Source of the DNA: Novosphingobium sp. BW1
GTDB lineage: Bacteria > Pseudomonadota > Alphaproteobacteria > Sphingomonadales > Sphingomonadaceae
Length of the DNA stretch: 64,000 nt
Assembly: GCF_008107685.1 (NCBI RefSeq)
Contig: NZ_VIRF01000089.1
Coordinates: forward strand, 86,353 to 150,352
Direction of reading: 5' to 3'
The position numbers and the translations under genes are program-made. Positions 16,972 through 24,426 of this stretch are shown here, in pieces; the stretch's first letter is position 1, and every line of letters begins with the position of its first letter. Under the pieces are notes generated by a model. The model was not told where the DNA came from. It saw only the letters and a list, made by a program, of their open reading frames with translations, and searched no databases.

Positions 16972-17388
16972 TCAGTTGGACGGATTGAGCCGCCCGGCCT
17001 CCAGGATCGGCAGGCCACCTTCGGTCGGCACGTAGATGATCTGCCCGCGGGACTGCTCAAGGTTCTGGATATAGAGATAGCGCAGGTAGCCTTCGGGGCC
17101 GCCCGGGCTGTCTGCGACAATGCGGTTGGCTTCGGCCAGGCCCTTGGCGCGCTCGACTTCGGCGGCGGCTTTCAGTTTGGCGCTGTCGAGCGCGGCCTGC
17201 GCTTCGAGTACGGCGATCCGGCGGTTCTGTGTTGCCTGAGCCAGTTGCGCTTCACCTGCGACCTGCGCGTTCCAGACACGCAGACCATTGTAGGCGGCGC
17301 ACGATCCGAGGCCTCCGCCGACGAGCACGACAATCAGAAGGATAAGTGCCAGACCGACCCTGACCAGACTGTCGGACGTATGCCCCAT
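16972..17388 (-). CDS. Membrane-anchored coiled-coil protein resembling an SPFH-protein tail
   Basis: The 138-residue product has one strongly hydrophobic N-terminal helix (VGLALILLIVVLVGGGLGSC), whose end could also serve as a lipobox. An Ala/Glu/Lys/Arg-rich helix follows (about residues 45-90: QLAQATQNRRIAVLEAQAAL, then SAKLKAAAEVERAKGLAEAN), ending with YLRYLYIQNLEQ...QIIYVPTEGGLPILEAGR. This helix and the closing strand resemble what follows the band-7 domain in prohibitin/stomatin-type proteins, yet no band-7 domain is present. It converges on the AcpA-like gene with a 22-nt gap. Function unknown; a scaffold or regulator of a membrane assembly would be a guess. Confidence 0.6.
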   Translation of the reverse strand: MGHTSDSLVRVGLALILLIVVLVGGGLGSCAAYNGLRVWNAQVAGEAQLAQATQNRRIAVLEAQAALDSAKLKAAAEVERAKGLAEANRIVADSPGGPEGYLRYLYIQNLEQSRGQIIYVPTEGGLPILEAGRLNPSN

Positions 17389-17488
17389 GTGTGAACCCCT
17401 CAGTTGCTGTTAGCGCCATCTCTAGCCGGATGGGCCCGCTACACAAGCGGAAGCGCATCAGGGGCGTGCGGTATTCAGCTTGTATTCT

Positions 17489-17962
17489 TTATAGTTGGCC
17501 GGTCTGCGCCGCGCGGACGAGGCGGGTGACTACCTGGTCGAGCGCGGAAAGGTAGCGCGAGCGGTCCTGCTTGGAAAAGGGCGGTGGCCCTCCGATCTGA
17601 TCCCCCCCGGCGCGAAGGTCGGCCATGATCGCGCGGGTGGCGATGGCGCCTCCGATGGAGGCCGGGGTGAAGGGCTTGCCGTTGGGCGCCAGCACCTCGG
17701 AGCCCGCCTTGAGGCACCTATCCGCCAGCAGGATGTCGGCGGTGATGACGATCGAGCCCTTGTCGCAGTTCTCGGCAATCCAGTCATCGGCCGCATCGAA
17801 GGCATCGCTCACGATCTGGCGTGAGATGAGGGGGCTTTGCGGAATGCGGATGATCTGGTTCGAAACGACGACGACCGGCACCTTGTAGCGGGCCGAAACC
17901 TTGTAGGTCTCTTCCTTTACCGGGCAGGCGTCGGCGTCGATCAGGATCCGGATCTGGGGCAA
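17489..17962 (-). CDS. YaiI/YqxD family protein (UPF0178)
   Basis: A 157-residue protein of the YaiI/YqxD family with a PIN-like nuclease fold. It shows ILIDADACPVKEE at the start, VVVVSNQ, VSDAFDAADDWIAE, the acidic IVITADILLADRCL and the GGPPPFSKQDRSRYLSALDQ tail, all family hallmarks. The clustered Asp residues (DADACP, DAADDW, TADILLAD) would form a metal site, but no activity has been firmly assigned to the family. It starts 4 nt after the aroC stop on the same strand, so it is very likely translated from the aroC transcript. Confidence 0.9.
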   Translation of the reverse strand: MPQIRILIDADACPVKEETYKVSARYKVPVVVVSNQIIRIPQSPLISRQIVSDAFDAADDWIAENCDKGSIVITADILLADRCLKAGSEVLAPNGKPFTPASIGGAIATRAIMADLRAGGDQIGGPPPFSKQDRSRYLSALDQVVTRLVRAAQTGQL

Positions 17963-17966
17963 GTCG

Positions 17967-19079
17967 TCAGCCGCACTGCCCGCGCTGGAGCAGCTTGTGG
18001 TCGGCCAGCACCAGCGCCATCATCGCTTCGACTACGGGCACGCCACGGATGCCCACGCACGGGTCATGGCGGCCCTTGGTGAACAGTTCCATCGCCTCGC
18101 GCTCGCCCTTGTCGTTGGGGCGGGTGACGGTGGGCTGGGGGGTGAGGATCGAGCTGGTCGGCTTGAAAGCGACGCGGCAGGTGACCGGCTGGCCGGTCGA
18201 GATGCCGCCCGCGATGCCGCCTGCATGGTTTGCAAGGAACTCGGGCGCGCCGTCGGGGCCGGTCTCGGTGTTCGGGCGCATCGGGTCGGCGTTGCCTTCT
18301 CCAGTCAGACGCGCGGCGGCAAAGCCATCGCCGATCTCCACACCCTTCACTGCGTTGATGCCCATCATCGCGGCGGCAAGGTCGGCATCGAGCTTGCCGT
18401 AGAGCGGGGCGCCCCAGCCTGCGGGCACGCCGCTGGCGTAGCATTCAACCACCGCACCAACCGACGATCCGCTCTTGCGGGCATCATCGACGATCGCTTC
18501 CCAGCGCTTCGCGGCGGCCGGGTCCGGGCAGAAGAAGGGGTTGTGGCCGATTTCTTCCAGGTCGAAGTTCGCCGGGTCGATGAGGTCGCCGCCGATCTCC
18601 GAGACATAGGCGACGATAGTGACTTCGGGAATGACGAGGCGGGCGACCGCACCGGCCGCCACGCGGCTGGCGGTCTCGCGCGCCGAGGAACGTCCGCCGC
18701 CCCGATAGTCGCGAAAGCCGTACTTGGCGTCATAGGCGTAGTCTGCGTGGCCCGGGCGATAGGCGCGGGCCACGTCCGAATAGTCCTTCGAGCGCTGGTC
18801 CATGTTCTCGATCATCAGGCTGATCGGGGTGCCGGTGGTGCGCTGCACGCCGTCCGGTGCTTCGAACACGCCCGAGAGAATGCGGACCGCGTCCGGTTCC
18901 TTCCGCTGCGTGGTGAACTTGCTCGTACCCGGGCGGCGCGCGTCGAGGAAGGGCTGCACCACGCTTTCGTCGAGCGCGAGGCCCGGGGGGCACCCGTCGA
19001 CAACGGCGCCGATGGCGGGCCCGTGGCTTTCGCCCCAGGTGGTGAATCGGAACAGGCGGCCAAACGTGTTTACGGACAT
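17967..19079 (-). CDS. aroC: Chorismate synthase
   Basis: Last step of the shikimate pathway: converts 5-enolpyruvylshikimate-3-phosphate to chorismate with reduced FMN. Signatures are GESHGPAIGAVVDGCPPG near the start, RPGHADYAY and YRGGGRSSARETASRVAAGA in the middle, and GGISTGQPV...RHDPCVGIRGVPVVEAM near the end. The ATG at 19079 (MSVNTFGRLFRFTTWG) is the family start; an ATG seven codons earlier is possible but lacks support. With 370 residues it is normal in size. The short divergent gap to the ABM-domain gene (19080-19162) must hold both promoters. Confidence 0.97.
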   Translation of the reverse strand: MSVNTFGRLFRFTTWGESHGPAIGAVVDGCPPGLALDESVVQPFLDARRPGTSKFTTQRKEPDAVRILSGVFEAPDGVQRTTGTPISLMIENMDQRSKDYSDVARAYRPGHADYAYDAKYGFRDYRGGGRSSARETASRVAAGAVARLVIPEVTIVAYVSEIGGDLIDPANFDLEEIGHNPFFCPDPAAAKRWEAIVDDARKSGSSVGAVVECYASGVPAGWGAPLYGKLDADLAAAMMGINAVKGVEIGDGFAAARLTGEGNADPMRPNTETGPDGAPEFLANHAGGIAGGISTGQPVTCRVAFKPTSSILTPQPTVTRPNDKGEREAMELFTKGRHDPCVGIRGVPVVEAMMALVLADHKLLQRGQCG

Positions 19080-19162
19080 AGCGGGCGCTTTGTCGCGCAA
19101 CGCATCGTTTGTCCAGTATTAGCGCTTGCATACGATTGTTGCGGGCCCCATCTCGGGCCGCG

Positions 19163-19480
19163 ATGTTTCTCGTCGTCTTCCGCAACCGCAAACGCGCCGA
19201 TATCGACGGTGCGGCCTACGCGCGCGATGCCGCCGCGATGGAGGACCTTGCGCGCCGTCAACCCGGCTTCCTCGCTTTCAAGAGTTACACCGCGCAGGAC
19301 GGGGAGGTCGTTGCCCTCTCCGAATGGGCGGACGAAGCGGCTGCACGCGCCTGGGGCCGGCAGGCCGAACATGCACGCGTGCAGGGCGAAGGACGCCATC
19401 GTTACTATCAGAGCTATACCCTCTTCGCGTGCGATTCGCCGCGGATCCATGAATTTGAGAACAAGGAGGCCTCTTCGTGA
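19163..19480 (+). CDS. ABM-domain (antibiotic biosynthesis monooxygenase-like) protein
   Basis: A 105-residue protein with the ferredoxin-like ABM fold: a first strand FLVVFRNR, a helix rich in Ala/Arg, the PGFLAFKSY strand, EVVALSEWADEAAARAWG and a closing YYQSYTLFACD strand. Small ABM proteins act as cofactor-free monooxygenases, haem degraders or stress-response enzymes; nothing here decides among these. The ATG at 19163 is favoured since it begins at the first strand. Its stop overlaps the GTG start of the next gene, so the two are translationally coupled. Confidence 0.75.
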   Translation: MFLVVFRNRKRADIDGAAYARDAAAMEDLARRQPGFLAFKSYTAQDGEVVALSEWADEAAARAWGRQAEHARVQGEGRHRYYQSYTLFACDSPRIHEFENKEASS

Positions 19481-19824
19481 GCCTTGAAGTCTACGGCATT
19501 CCCAACTGCGACACCGTGAAGAAAGCCCGCAAGTGGCTTGAGGCTCGGGACATCGAATACACCTTCCACGACTACAAGAAGGAAGGCGCGGATCCGCAGA
19601 AGCTGGCAGCCTGGGTCGAGGCCGAGGGCGTGGAGACGGTCCTCAACAAGCGGGGTACCACCTTCCGCAAGCTGTCGGATGAGGACAAGGCCGACATTGA
19701 TGCGGCCAAGGCGGTGCGGATCATGGCGGAGCACACTAGCACCATCAAGCGCCCGGTCGTCGAGCACTCCAAGGGTATTCTGGTCGGCTTCAACCAGATG
19801 CAATGGGAAGCCGTTCTGAAGTGA
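19477..19824 (+). CDS. ArsC/Spx-like reductase family protein (YffB type)
   Basis: A 115-residue thioredoxin-fold protein of the ArsC/Spx superfamily. The N-terminal GIPNCDTVKKARKWLE has the single active-site Cys followed by Asp-Thr, the pattern of YffB-like proteins rather than the CxxC of Spx. Further marks are DYKKEGAD, LNKRGTTFRKL and the IKRPVVEHSKGILVGF segment with the conserved Arg-Pro. Such proteins use glutathione for reduction, but the substrate is unknown, and arsenate reduction should not be assumed as no ars genes are nearby. Start is GTG overlapping the preceding stop. Confidence 0.82.
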   Translation: MSLEVYGIPNCDTVKKARKWLEARDIEYTFHDYKKEGADPQKLAAWVEAEGVETVLNKRGTTFRKLSDEDKADIDAAKAVRIMAEHTSTIKRPVVEHSKGILVGFNQMQWEAVLK

Positions 19825-19854
19825 ATGAAGTTTACCAGTCGGAAGGATTAAGAT

Positions 19855-19963
19855 CCGAGGGCCAGCGCCCTCGGGCGCACCAGTGTCGCGCTGCAGTGGT
19901 CGAGAAAGGTAAAGTCGCCGATTGCGGGGGCAAGGGGCGATGGCTCCTTGAAAATCCTTTTTT
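19855..19963 (+). repeat. Structured intergenic repeat, copy A
   Basis: Follows the ArsC-like gene by 30 nt. It starts with a hairpin (CCGAGGGC at 19855-19862, GCCCTCGG at 19867-19874) and ends with a second one (CAAGGGG at 19931-19937, CTCCTTG at 19944-19950, loop CGATGG) followed by a T-run (19958-19963). Both ends, and the segment between about 19907 and 19950, match copy B at 31141-31253. In the 42-nt 3' part 33 positions agree, and most differences are transitions. It can act as a terminator, but the wide conservation suggests a repeat family or small RNA. Confidence 0.65.
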
Positions 19964-19975
19964 CTGTTGGCTTTT

Positions 19976-21184
19976 TCAGCTTTCTACCGAAGTCCCGAAC
20001 AGCGCAGCGGCAAGGCCAAGCACAGTCAACGCTCCGAACCCGGCAACGCGCAAAGGCCCAGCATCCGCCGTGCGCGAGCGGATCGCGGCGAGCGCGGACT
20101 GGATGGCATAGTAGAAGGCAAAGGCGCGGCTGGCGAAGCTGACGATCTCGAAGACATCGGCCAGCCAGGTGAGGGCGATGCCCGCCGCGATCAGCAGGAC
20201 ATAGGTCGGCTTCATGCCAAAGCGCTGGTGTGTGAGTTCGCTGACAAGCCCGCCTGAGCCGTTGGTGTCGGCCACCGCAGCGCTGAACTGGGCGCTGAGC
20301 GCTGCGAGGATGAGCAGCGGCCCCAGAATTGCCGAGACGGTGCGCATCATGTCGATGATCGCGGTTTCACTGAGTTCGAAGCTGCCACTGCGAAAGCTGA
20401 TGGCCAGGAGCACGACGTAGGCCATGTAGATGGCGCTGGCGATCCATTGGGCCAGCTTCATCGAACGCTGGCGCTCGGCTGCGGTATAGTGATCGCCGAG
20501 GTAGCGCGAGGTCTCGAAGCCCTGCACCGTAACGATGAGGCCGAACATTAGCTGCAGGGCGGGCCAGGGCGAGAGCGTCATGCCGCTGCGCATGACCGTG
20601 CCAGTCTCCCATTCGATCCCGGCGTGGACCGCCAGCGCACCGATAAGGGCGGCGATAATGATGAGCTTGACCGACACGGTTAGCTGTTCGAGCCGCTCGA
20701 GAAGAGAGAAGCCCTTGGTGAGGCCCGCCACCAGGATCAATGCATAGGCCCCCGTGGTGATGAGCCGCGCGAGCGTGTCGGAAGGGGCGCCGAAGATGCG
20801 TGCGGCAAAGACACCGAACAGGTTGAGGTAGTAGGCGACCGAGATCACATAGGCGGCCGCGAGTGCCCAGCTGGAAATGCGCTCCAGCCCATTCGAGAGC
20901 CGCGTCTCGTGCGCGCCATCCTCTAGCCGGGCGATGTTGGTGCGGATCGCGGCGCCAAAAAGGTAGCCGGCAAGGCACAGAAGCGCCATCGCAGCGATGC
21001 CCCAAGTGCCGAAGCTGTCGGTCAGGATCGGCCCGAGGATCAGGAACCCGCTGCCGATGATCGAGGCCAGCGGGGTGATCCCGGCGCGCCACAGCCGGGC
21101 GCGCGACAGGCGCGGCCAGGCGAGCAGCGCAGCGGTGCCGAGCCCCGCAAGCGCGAGGGCGATCTCGATGCCAAGCTGGCCCAT
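19976..21184 (-). CDS. APC-superfamily amino-acid permease-like membrane protein
   Basis: A 402-residue polytopic membrane protein with about 11-12 hydrophobic helices. The second helix region has ITPLASIIGSGFLILGPIL, resembling the unwound GSGxx substrate helix of APC transporters, and QGFETSRYLGDHY in the middle corresponds to the conserved loop of helix 6. It is shorter than canonical APC permeases and its substrate cannot be predicted. The ATG at 21184 is chosen because the frame further upstream runs through ubiG. It starts 11 nt after the ubiG stop, so the two are co-transcribed. Confidence 0.72.
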   Translation of the reverse strand: MGQLGIEIALALAGLGTAALLAWPRLSRARLWRAGITPLASIIGSGFLILGPILTDSFGTWGIAAMALLCLAGYLFGAAIRTNIARLEDGAHETRLSNGLERISSWALAAAYVISVAYYLNLFGVFAARIFGAPSDTLARLITTGAYALILVAGLTKGFSLLERLEQLTVSVKLIIIAALIGALAVHAGIEWETGTVMRSGMTLSPWPALQLMFGLIVTVQGFETSRYLGDHYTAAERQRSMKLAQWIASAIYMAYVVLLAISFRSGSFELSETAIIDMMRTVSAILGPLLILAALSAQFSAAVADTNGSGGLVSELTHQRFGMKPTYVLLIAAGIALTWLADVFEIVSFASRAFAFYYAIQSALAAIRSRTADAGPLRVAGFGALTVLGLAAALFGTSVES

Positions 21185-21195
21185 GGGTGCCGGGT

Positions 21196-21981
21196 TCAAC
21201 CCTCGGGTACGCCCGCGCGGCGCGCGGTGACGATGAAGTTGAGCGAGAGATCCTCGGAGAGATGGAGCCCGCGCGCCGGTGACCATGAGATTCCGGTGGG
21301 CTCGCCCAGTTCGAGGCCCGCCTCTTGGGCAAGCTCGGTCAGTTCCTCGAAAGTCGGAAAGGCCGACCAGTCGTGCGTGCCGCGCGGGACCATGCCAAGC
21401 CGCTCGGCACCCTCGACCAGCAGAAGGCGCGAGAGCGCGCTGCGGTTGGGGGCCGAAAGGATCATCAGGCCGTCCTCGGCAAGGGTGGTGGCAAGCCCAT
21501 TTAGGAAGGCAGCCTTGTCGGCAACGTGCTCGATCACTTCGAGCGAGCAGACAAGGTCGTAGCCAGCAAGGCCCAGGCCGGAGAGCTCTCCGCAGCGGTA
21601 GTCGATGGCAAGGCCCGAAGCCTCGGCGTGGGCGGAGGCGGCCGCGATATTCTCGGGCGCGGCGTCGACGCCAGTGACCTCGCCGCCAAGGCGCGCGAGT
21701 GGCTCGCACAGCAGGCCCGCTCCGCATCCAGCGTCGAGCACGCGGCGTCCGGTCAGAGGCTTGAGCGCGCGCGAATCACCTCCGAAATGCGCATCGATCG
21801 CCTTGCGGATGAAGCCTAGGCGCACCGGATTGAGCTTGTGCAACATGGCTGAGGACCCCTTGGGATCCCACCATTCCGCCGCCATGGCGCCGAAGTGGGC
21901 GGCTTCCTCGGGGCGGATCGTGGCCGGGGTGGTCGCGTCCGGCTTTGCCTGCTCGGACGCACGGGGAGTTGCATTGTTCAT
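21196..21981 (-). CDS. ubiG: Ubiquinone biosynthesis O-methyltransferase UbiG
   Basis: SAM-dependent enzyme that performs both O-methylations of the ubiquinone ring. The 261-residue protein shows EAAHFGAMAAEWWDPKGSSAMLH and LNPVRLGFI before the Rossmann-like domain. Then come the SAM-binding VLDAGCGAGLLCEPLARLG (about 83-101), GVDAAPENI, YDLVCSLEVIEHV and the C-terminal GTHDWSAFPTFEEL, all UbiG hallmarks. Expected to act at the inner membrane face. It diverges from lysC with a 104-nt gap. Confidence 0.95.
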   Translation of the reverse strand: MNNATPRASEQAKPDATTPATIRPEEAAHFGAMAAEWWDPKGSSAMLHKLNPVRLGFIRKAIDAHFGGDSRALKPLTGRRVLDAGCGAGLLCEPLARLGGEVTGVDAAPENIAAASAHAEASGLAIDYRCGELSGLGLAGYDLVCSLEVIEHVADKAAFLNGLATTLAEDGLMILSAPNRSALSRLLLVEGAERLGMVPRGTHDWSAFPTFEELTELAQEAGLELGEPTGISWSPARGLHLSEDLSLNFIVTARRAGVPEG

Positions 21982-22085
21982 AAGACCCCCCTAACAGCGC
22001 GCCCGAACCTTATCCATATTGCGCGTCGATTGAAATTTTCGCAAACCGCCGCGCGATCCCCTTTTTTGACGGGAGCACTGACACC

Positions 22086-23345
22086 TTGGCCCGTATCGTG
22101 ATGAAATTCGGCGGCACCTCCATGGCTGGGACCGAGCGAATCCGGCGCGTGGCGGGTATTGTCAAACGCCAGCAGGAAGCCGGACACGAAGTGGCCGTGG
22201 TTGTCTCTGCCATGGCGGGCGAGACCGACCGGCTGGTGAACTTCTGCCGCGAAGCCAACGCGCTTTATGATCCGGCCGAGTACGACGTGGTCGTTTCCTC
22301 CGGCGAGCAGGTGACTTCGGGTCTCCTCGCGCTGACGCTGCAGTCGATGGGCTGCAAGGCGCGTTCGTGGCTGGGCTGGCAGGCGCCGATCAAAACCGAC
22401 GATGCCCACGCCAAGGCCCGCATTGAGGACATCGACCCCGAAGGTGTGCTCGCCTCGATGGCCTCGGGCGAGATTGCCGTATTTCCCGGCTTCCAGGGCG
22501 TTTCCCCCGATGGGCGCGTGACCACGCTTGGCCGCGGGGGCTCGGACACCTCGGCGGTGGCGGTTGCGGCGGCGATTGGCGCGGATCGCTGCGATATCTA
22601 CACCGACGTTGACGGCGTCTACACCACCGACCCGCGCATCGTTGCCAAGGCCCAGAAGCTGCCGCTCGTGACCTACGAGGAAATGCTTGAACTCGCCTCT
22701 GTCGGCTCGAAGGTGCTGCAGACCCGCTCGGTCTCGCTCGCCATGAAAGAAAACGTGCGCGTGCAGGTGCTCTCCTCGTTCATCGACGAGAACGCCCCCT
22801 CGGCGGACGACCTGCCCGGCACGATGATTGTCAGCGATGAAGAATTGGAAGAAAGCGACATGGAACGCCAGCTGATCACCGGTATCGCCGCCGACAAGAA
22901 CGAGGCGAAGGTCACCCTTACCCGCGTGCCCGACCGTCCGGGCGCGGTGGCCTCGATCTTCACCCCGCTTGCCGAGGCGAACATCAACGTCGACATGATC
23001 ATCCAGAACGTGGCGAAGGAAAAGGGCGAGACCGACGTCACCTTCACCGCGCCGATGGCCGATCTCGCGCGTACGCTGGCCATGCTCGAAGAGCGCAAGG
23101 AGCAGATCGGCTTCTACCGCCTGATCTCGAACGACAGCGTCGCCAAGATCTCGGTCGTGGGCGTGGGCATGCGCAGCCATGCAGGCGTTGCGGCGACCAT
23201 GTTCAAGACCCTGGCTGACCGGGGCATCAACATCCAGGCGATCACCACGAGCGAGATCAAGGTCTCGGTGCTGATCGACGCTGACGAAACCGAACTGGCC
23301 GTGCGCGTGCTGCACTCGGCCTACGGGCTCGACGCCAAGGGCTGA
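22086..23345 (+). CDS. lysC: Aspartate kinase
   Basis: Phosphorylates aspartate, the first step toward lysine, threonine and methionine. The 419-residue protein has the kinase signature VMKFGGTSMAG near the start, the VSSGEQVTSGLLA loop, GRGGSDTSAVAVAAAIGAD and DVDGVYTTDPR, followed by two ACT domains (about residues 265-419: ITGIAADKNEAKVTLT and ISVVGVGMRSHAGVA) for feedback control. Start is a TTG at 22086, the only start matching the family's MARIVMKFGG opening. A strong terminator follows 44 nt after the stop. Confidence 0.97.
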   Translation: MARIVMKFGGTSMAGTERIRRVAGIVKRQQEAGHEVAVVVSAMAGETDRLVNFCREANALYDPAEYDVVVSSGEQVTSGLLALTLQSMGCKARSWLGWQAPIKTDDAHAKARIEDIDPEGVLASMASGEIAVFPGFQGVSPDGRVTTLGRGGSDTSAVAVAAAIGADRCDIYTDVDGVYTTDPRIVAKAQKLPLVTYEEMLELASVGSKVLQTRSVSLAMKENVRVQVLSSFIDENAPSADDLPGTMIVSDEELEESDMERQLITGIAADKNEAKVTLTRVPDRPGAVASIFTPLAEANINVDMIIQNVAKEKGETDVTFTAPMADLARTLAMLEERKEQIGFYRLISNDSVAKISVVGVGMRSHAGVAATMFKTLADRGINIQAITTSEIKVSVLIDADETELAVRVLHSAYGLDAKG

Positions 23346-23389
23346 TCTCGGGGCCTCCGGCTGCGACCGGAGTGGCATCGCATTTCAAG

Positions 23390-23427
23390 CGGCTCGGAAA
23401 AACCCTTGAAGGGGATTTTCCGAGCCG
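23390..23427 (+). terminator. Terminator of lysC
   Basis: CGGCTCGGAAAA (23390-23401) pairs perfectly with TTTTCCGAGCCG (23416-23427), a 12-bp stem with an inner CCC/GGG pairing. The T-run lies within the 3' arm, and the A-run in the 5' arm makes it usable for the convergent DUF2239 gene too. Confidence 0.8.
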
Positions 23428-23441
23428 TTGGCGTGTGAGCC

Positions 23442-23954
23442 TCAGGCAAAATCCTCCTCACAGACCTGGGCGAGAGCGACGAGGTAGGTGCGCACGTCCA
23501 CCGGCCATCGCGCCAGGGCCTCGCCGAAGGCCCCCATGTCGCCTGAAAAAAGTTGGCGCGCCGCGTCCTCGAACCCCGGGTAGTCCCCGGCAAGGGCTGC
23601 CATCGCGCGGTAACAGCGTTCCTGCGCGGTGCGCAGGGCCGTGCGCCCGCAATCGGCCCACCGCGCCTCATCGACAAGTCGCCGGAGCGCCTGCGAAGCG
23701 CCGCCCGACTGGCGCGCAAGCCAGTCCCAGTGGCGCGGCAGCAGCGTAAATTCGCGGGAGGTGACGACCCAGTCGAGGCCGTCCGCGCTTGCGCGGTGGT
23801 TCCTGCTCCTCCGGGGGAGGGGGGGCGTATCGCGCCAATCGAGATCGACCACCCGGCCGCTGGCATCCTCGAACACCAAGGCCCCGGTCGGATTGGCGCT
23901 AAGTTCGCGAACAAGCTCGGCGCGGGTGCCTGCGGCCAGCCGGCTCCTCTTCAC
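23442..23954 (-). CDS. DUF2239 family protein
   Basis: A protein of about 170 residues with the DUF2239 layout: SRLAAGTRAELVREL at the start, then FEDASGRVVDLDWRDTP, REFTLLPRHWDWLARQSGGASQALRRLVDEAR in the middle and a helical end (AALAGDYPGFEDAARQLFSG...WPVDVRTYLVALA). The family has no known function. No ATG fits; the GTG at 23954 gives the family N-terminus but lacks a clear Shine-Dalgarno. The frame stays open further upstream, but that part has unusual Ser/Arg-rich composition and is probably not coding. Confidence 0.75.
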   Translation of the reverse strand: MKRSRLAAGTRAELVRELSANPTGALVFEDASGRVVDLDWRDTPPLPRRSRNHRASADGLDWVVTSREFTLLPRHWDWLARQSGGASQALRRLVDEARWADCGRTALRTAQERCYRAMAALAGDYPGFEDAARQLFSGDMGAFGEALARWPVDVRTYLVALAQVCEEDFA

Positions 23955-24138
23955 GCTGCACCAAGGGAAGAGGCTGCACCGCGGTCTGCAGGCAGCGTGG
24001 AACACAGCGGGGGAGGGCGGCCTTGCCTGGGATGAACGGGAAGAGCTGGACGGGGAAGAGCTTGGCCTTCCTGTCCCGCGCGTGCTCAAGGAGCGTCATC
24101 TGCACTGGCGGGAGAAGTTGGGTGCGACGCGCATCTGA
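23926..24138 (+). CDS. Doubtful short ORF, overlapping the DUF2239 start
   Basis: From a GTG at 23926 this frame reads about 70 residues, with a coding-looking last part (GLAWDEREELDGEELGLPVP, then RVLKERHLHWREKLGATRI) rich in G/C third positions. It overlaps the proposed 5' end of the DUF2239 gene on the opposite strand by 29 nt. It might be a small gene, the remnant of a larger one, or chance. No family is recognised and no clear Shine-Dalgarno is seen. Confidence 0.22.
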   Translation: MPAASRLLFTLHQGKRLHRGLQAAWNTAGEGGLAWDEREELDGEELGLPVPRVLKERHLHWREKLGATRI

Positions 24139-24426
24139 GGGCAGTAGGTGGTGCACCCTGCCCAAGTGCGTGGGTTGCGACACAGTGGGCGTCATAGGTG
24201 CTTTTTTTTACGTCGATTTACCGCTACGCGGATAGTGTCGGGCTTGAGAATATATCGTGCCTGCCCGTGCAACCTAGTCTCTCGCGCAATAATAGGACGC
24301 GGCGCAGCGGTGTGAAAGAAATTGGGGCAGGGCGAGGCCGCCCACCCATGCGAGAACATTGCGCCGGACGCATGAGAGGCGTCCTGACCCGCGCGTCGTT
24401 TGCAAAGCCTATCTGGAGTACATGAT
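24139..24426. other. Intergenic region upstream of the beta-glucosidase gene
   Basis: This 288-nt stretch, AT-richer than its surroundings around 24190-24270, should hold the promoter of the GH3 gene. I see no clear operator or riboswitch and no coding frame I can support. Confidence 0.5.

Noticed and set aside
19477..19824. Calling the ArsC-like gene an arsenate reductase
   Set aside because: It has the YffB-type CDT pattern and no arsenic-resistance genes are nearby.
21185..21727. Longer start for the permease gene, extending the frame upstream through ubiG
   Set aside because: The added residues are out-of-frame ubiG sequence rich in Arg and Pro; the permease begins naturally after the ubiG stop.
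21982..22085. A lysine riboswitch in front of lysC
   Set aside because: The gap is only 104 nt and shows none of the conserved helices or loops; feedback is probably through the ACT domains.
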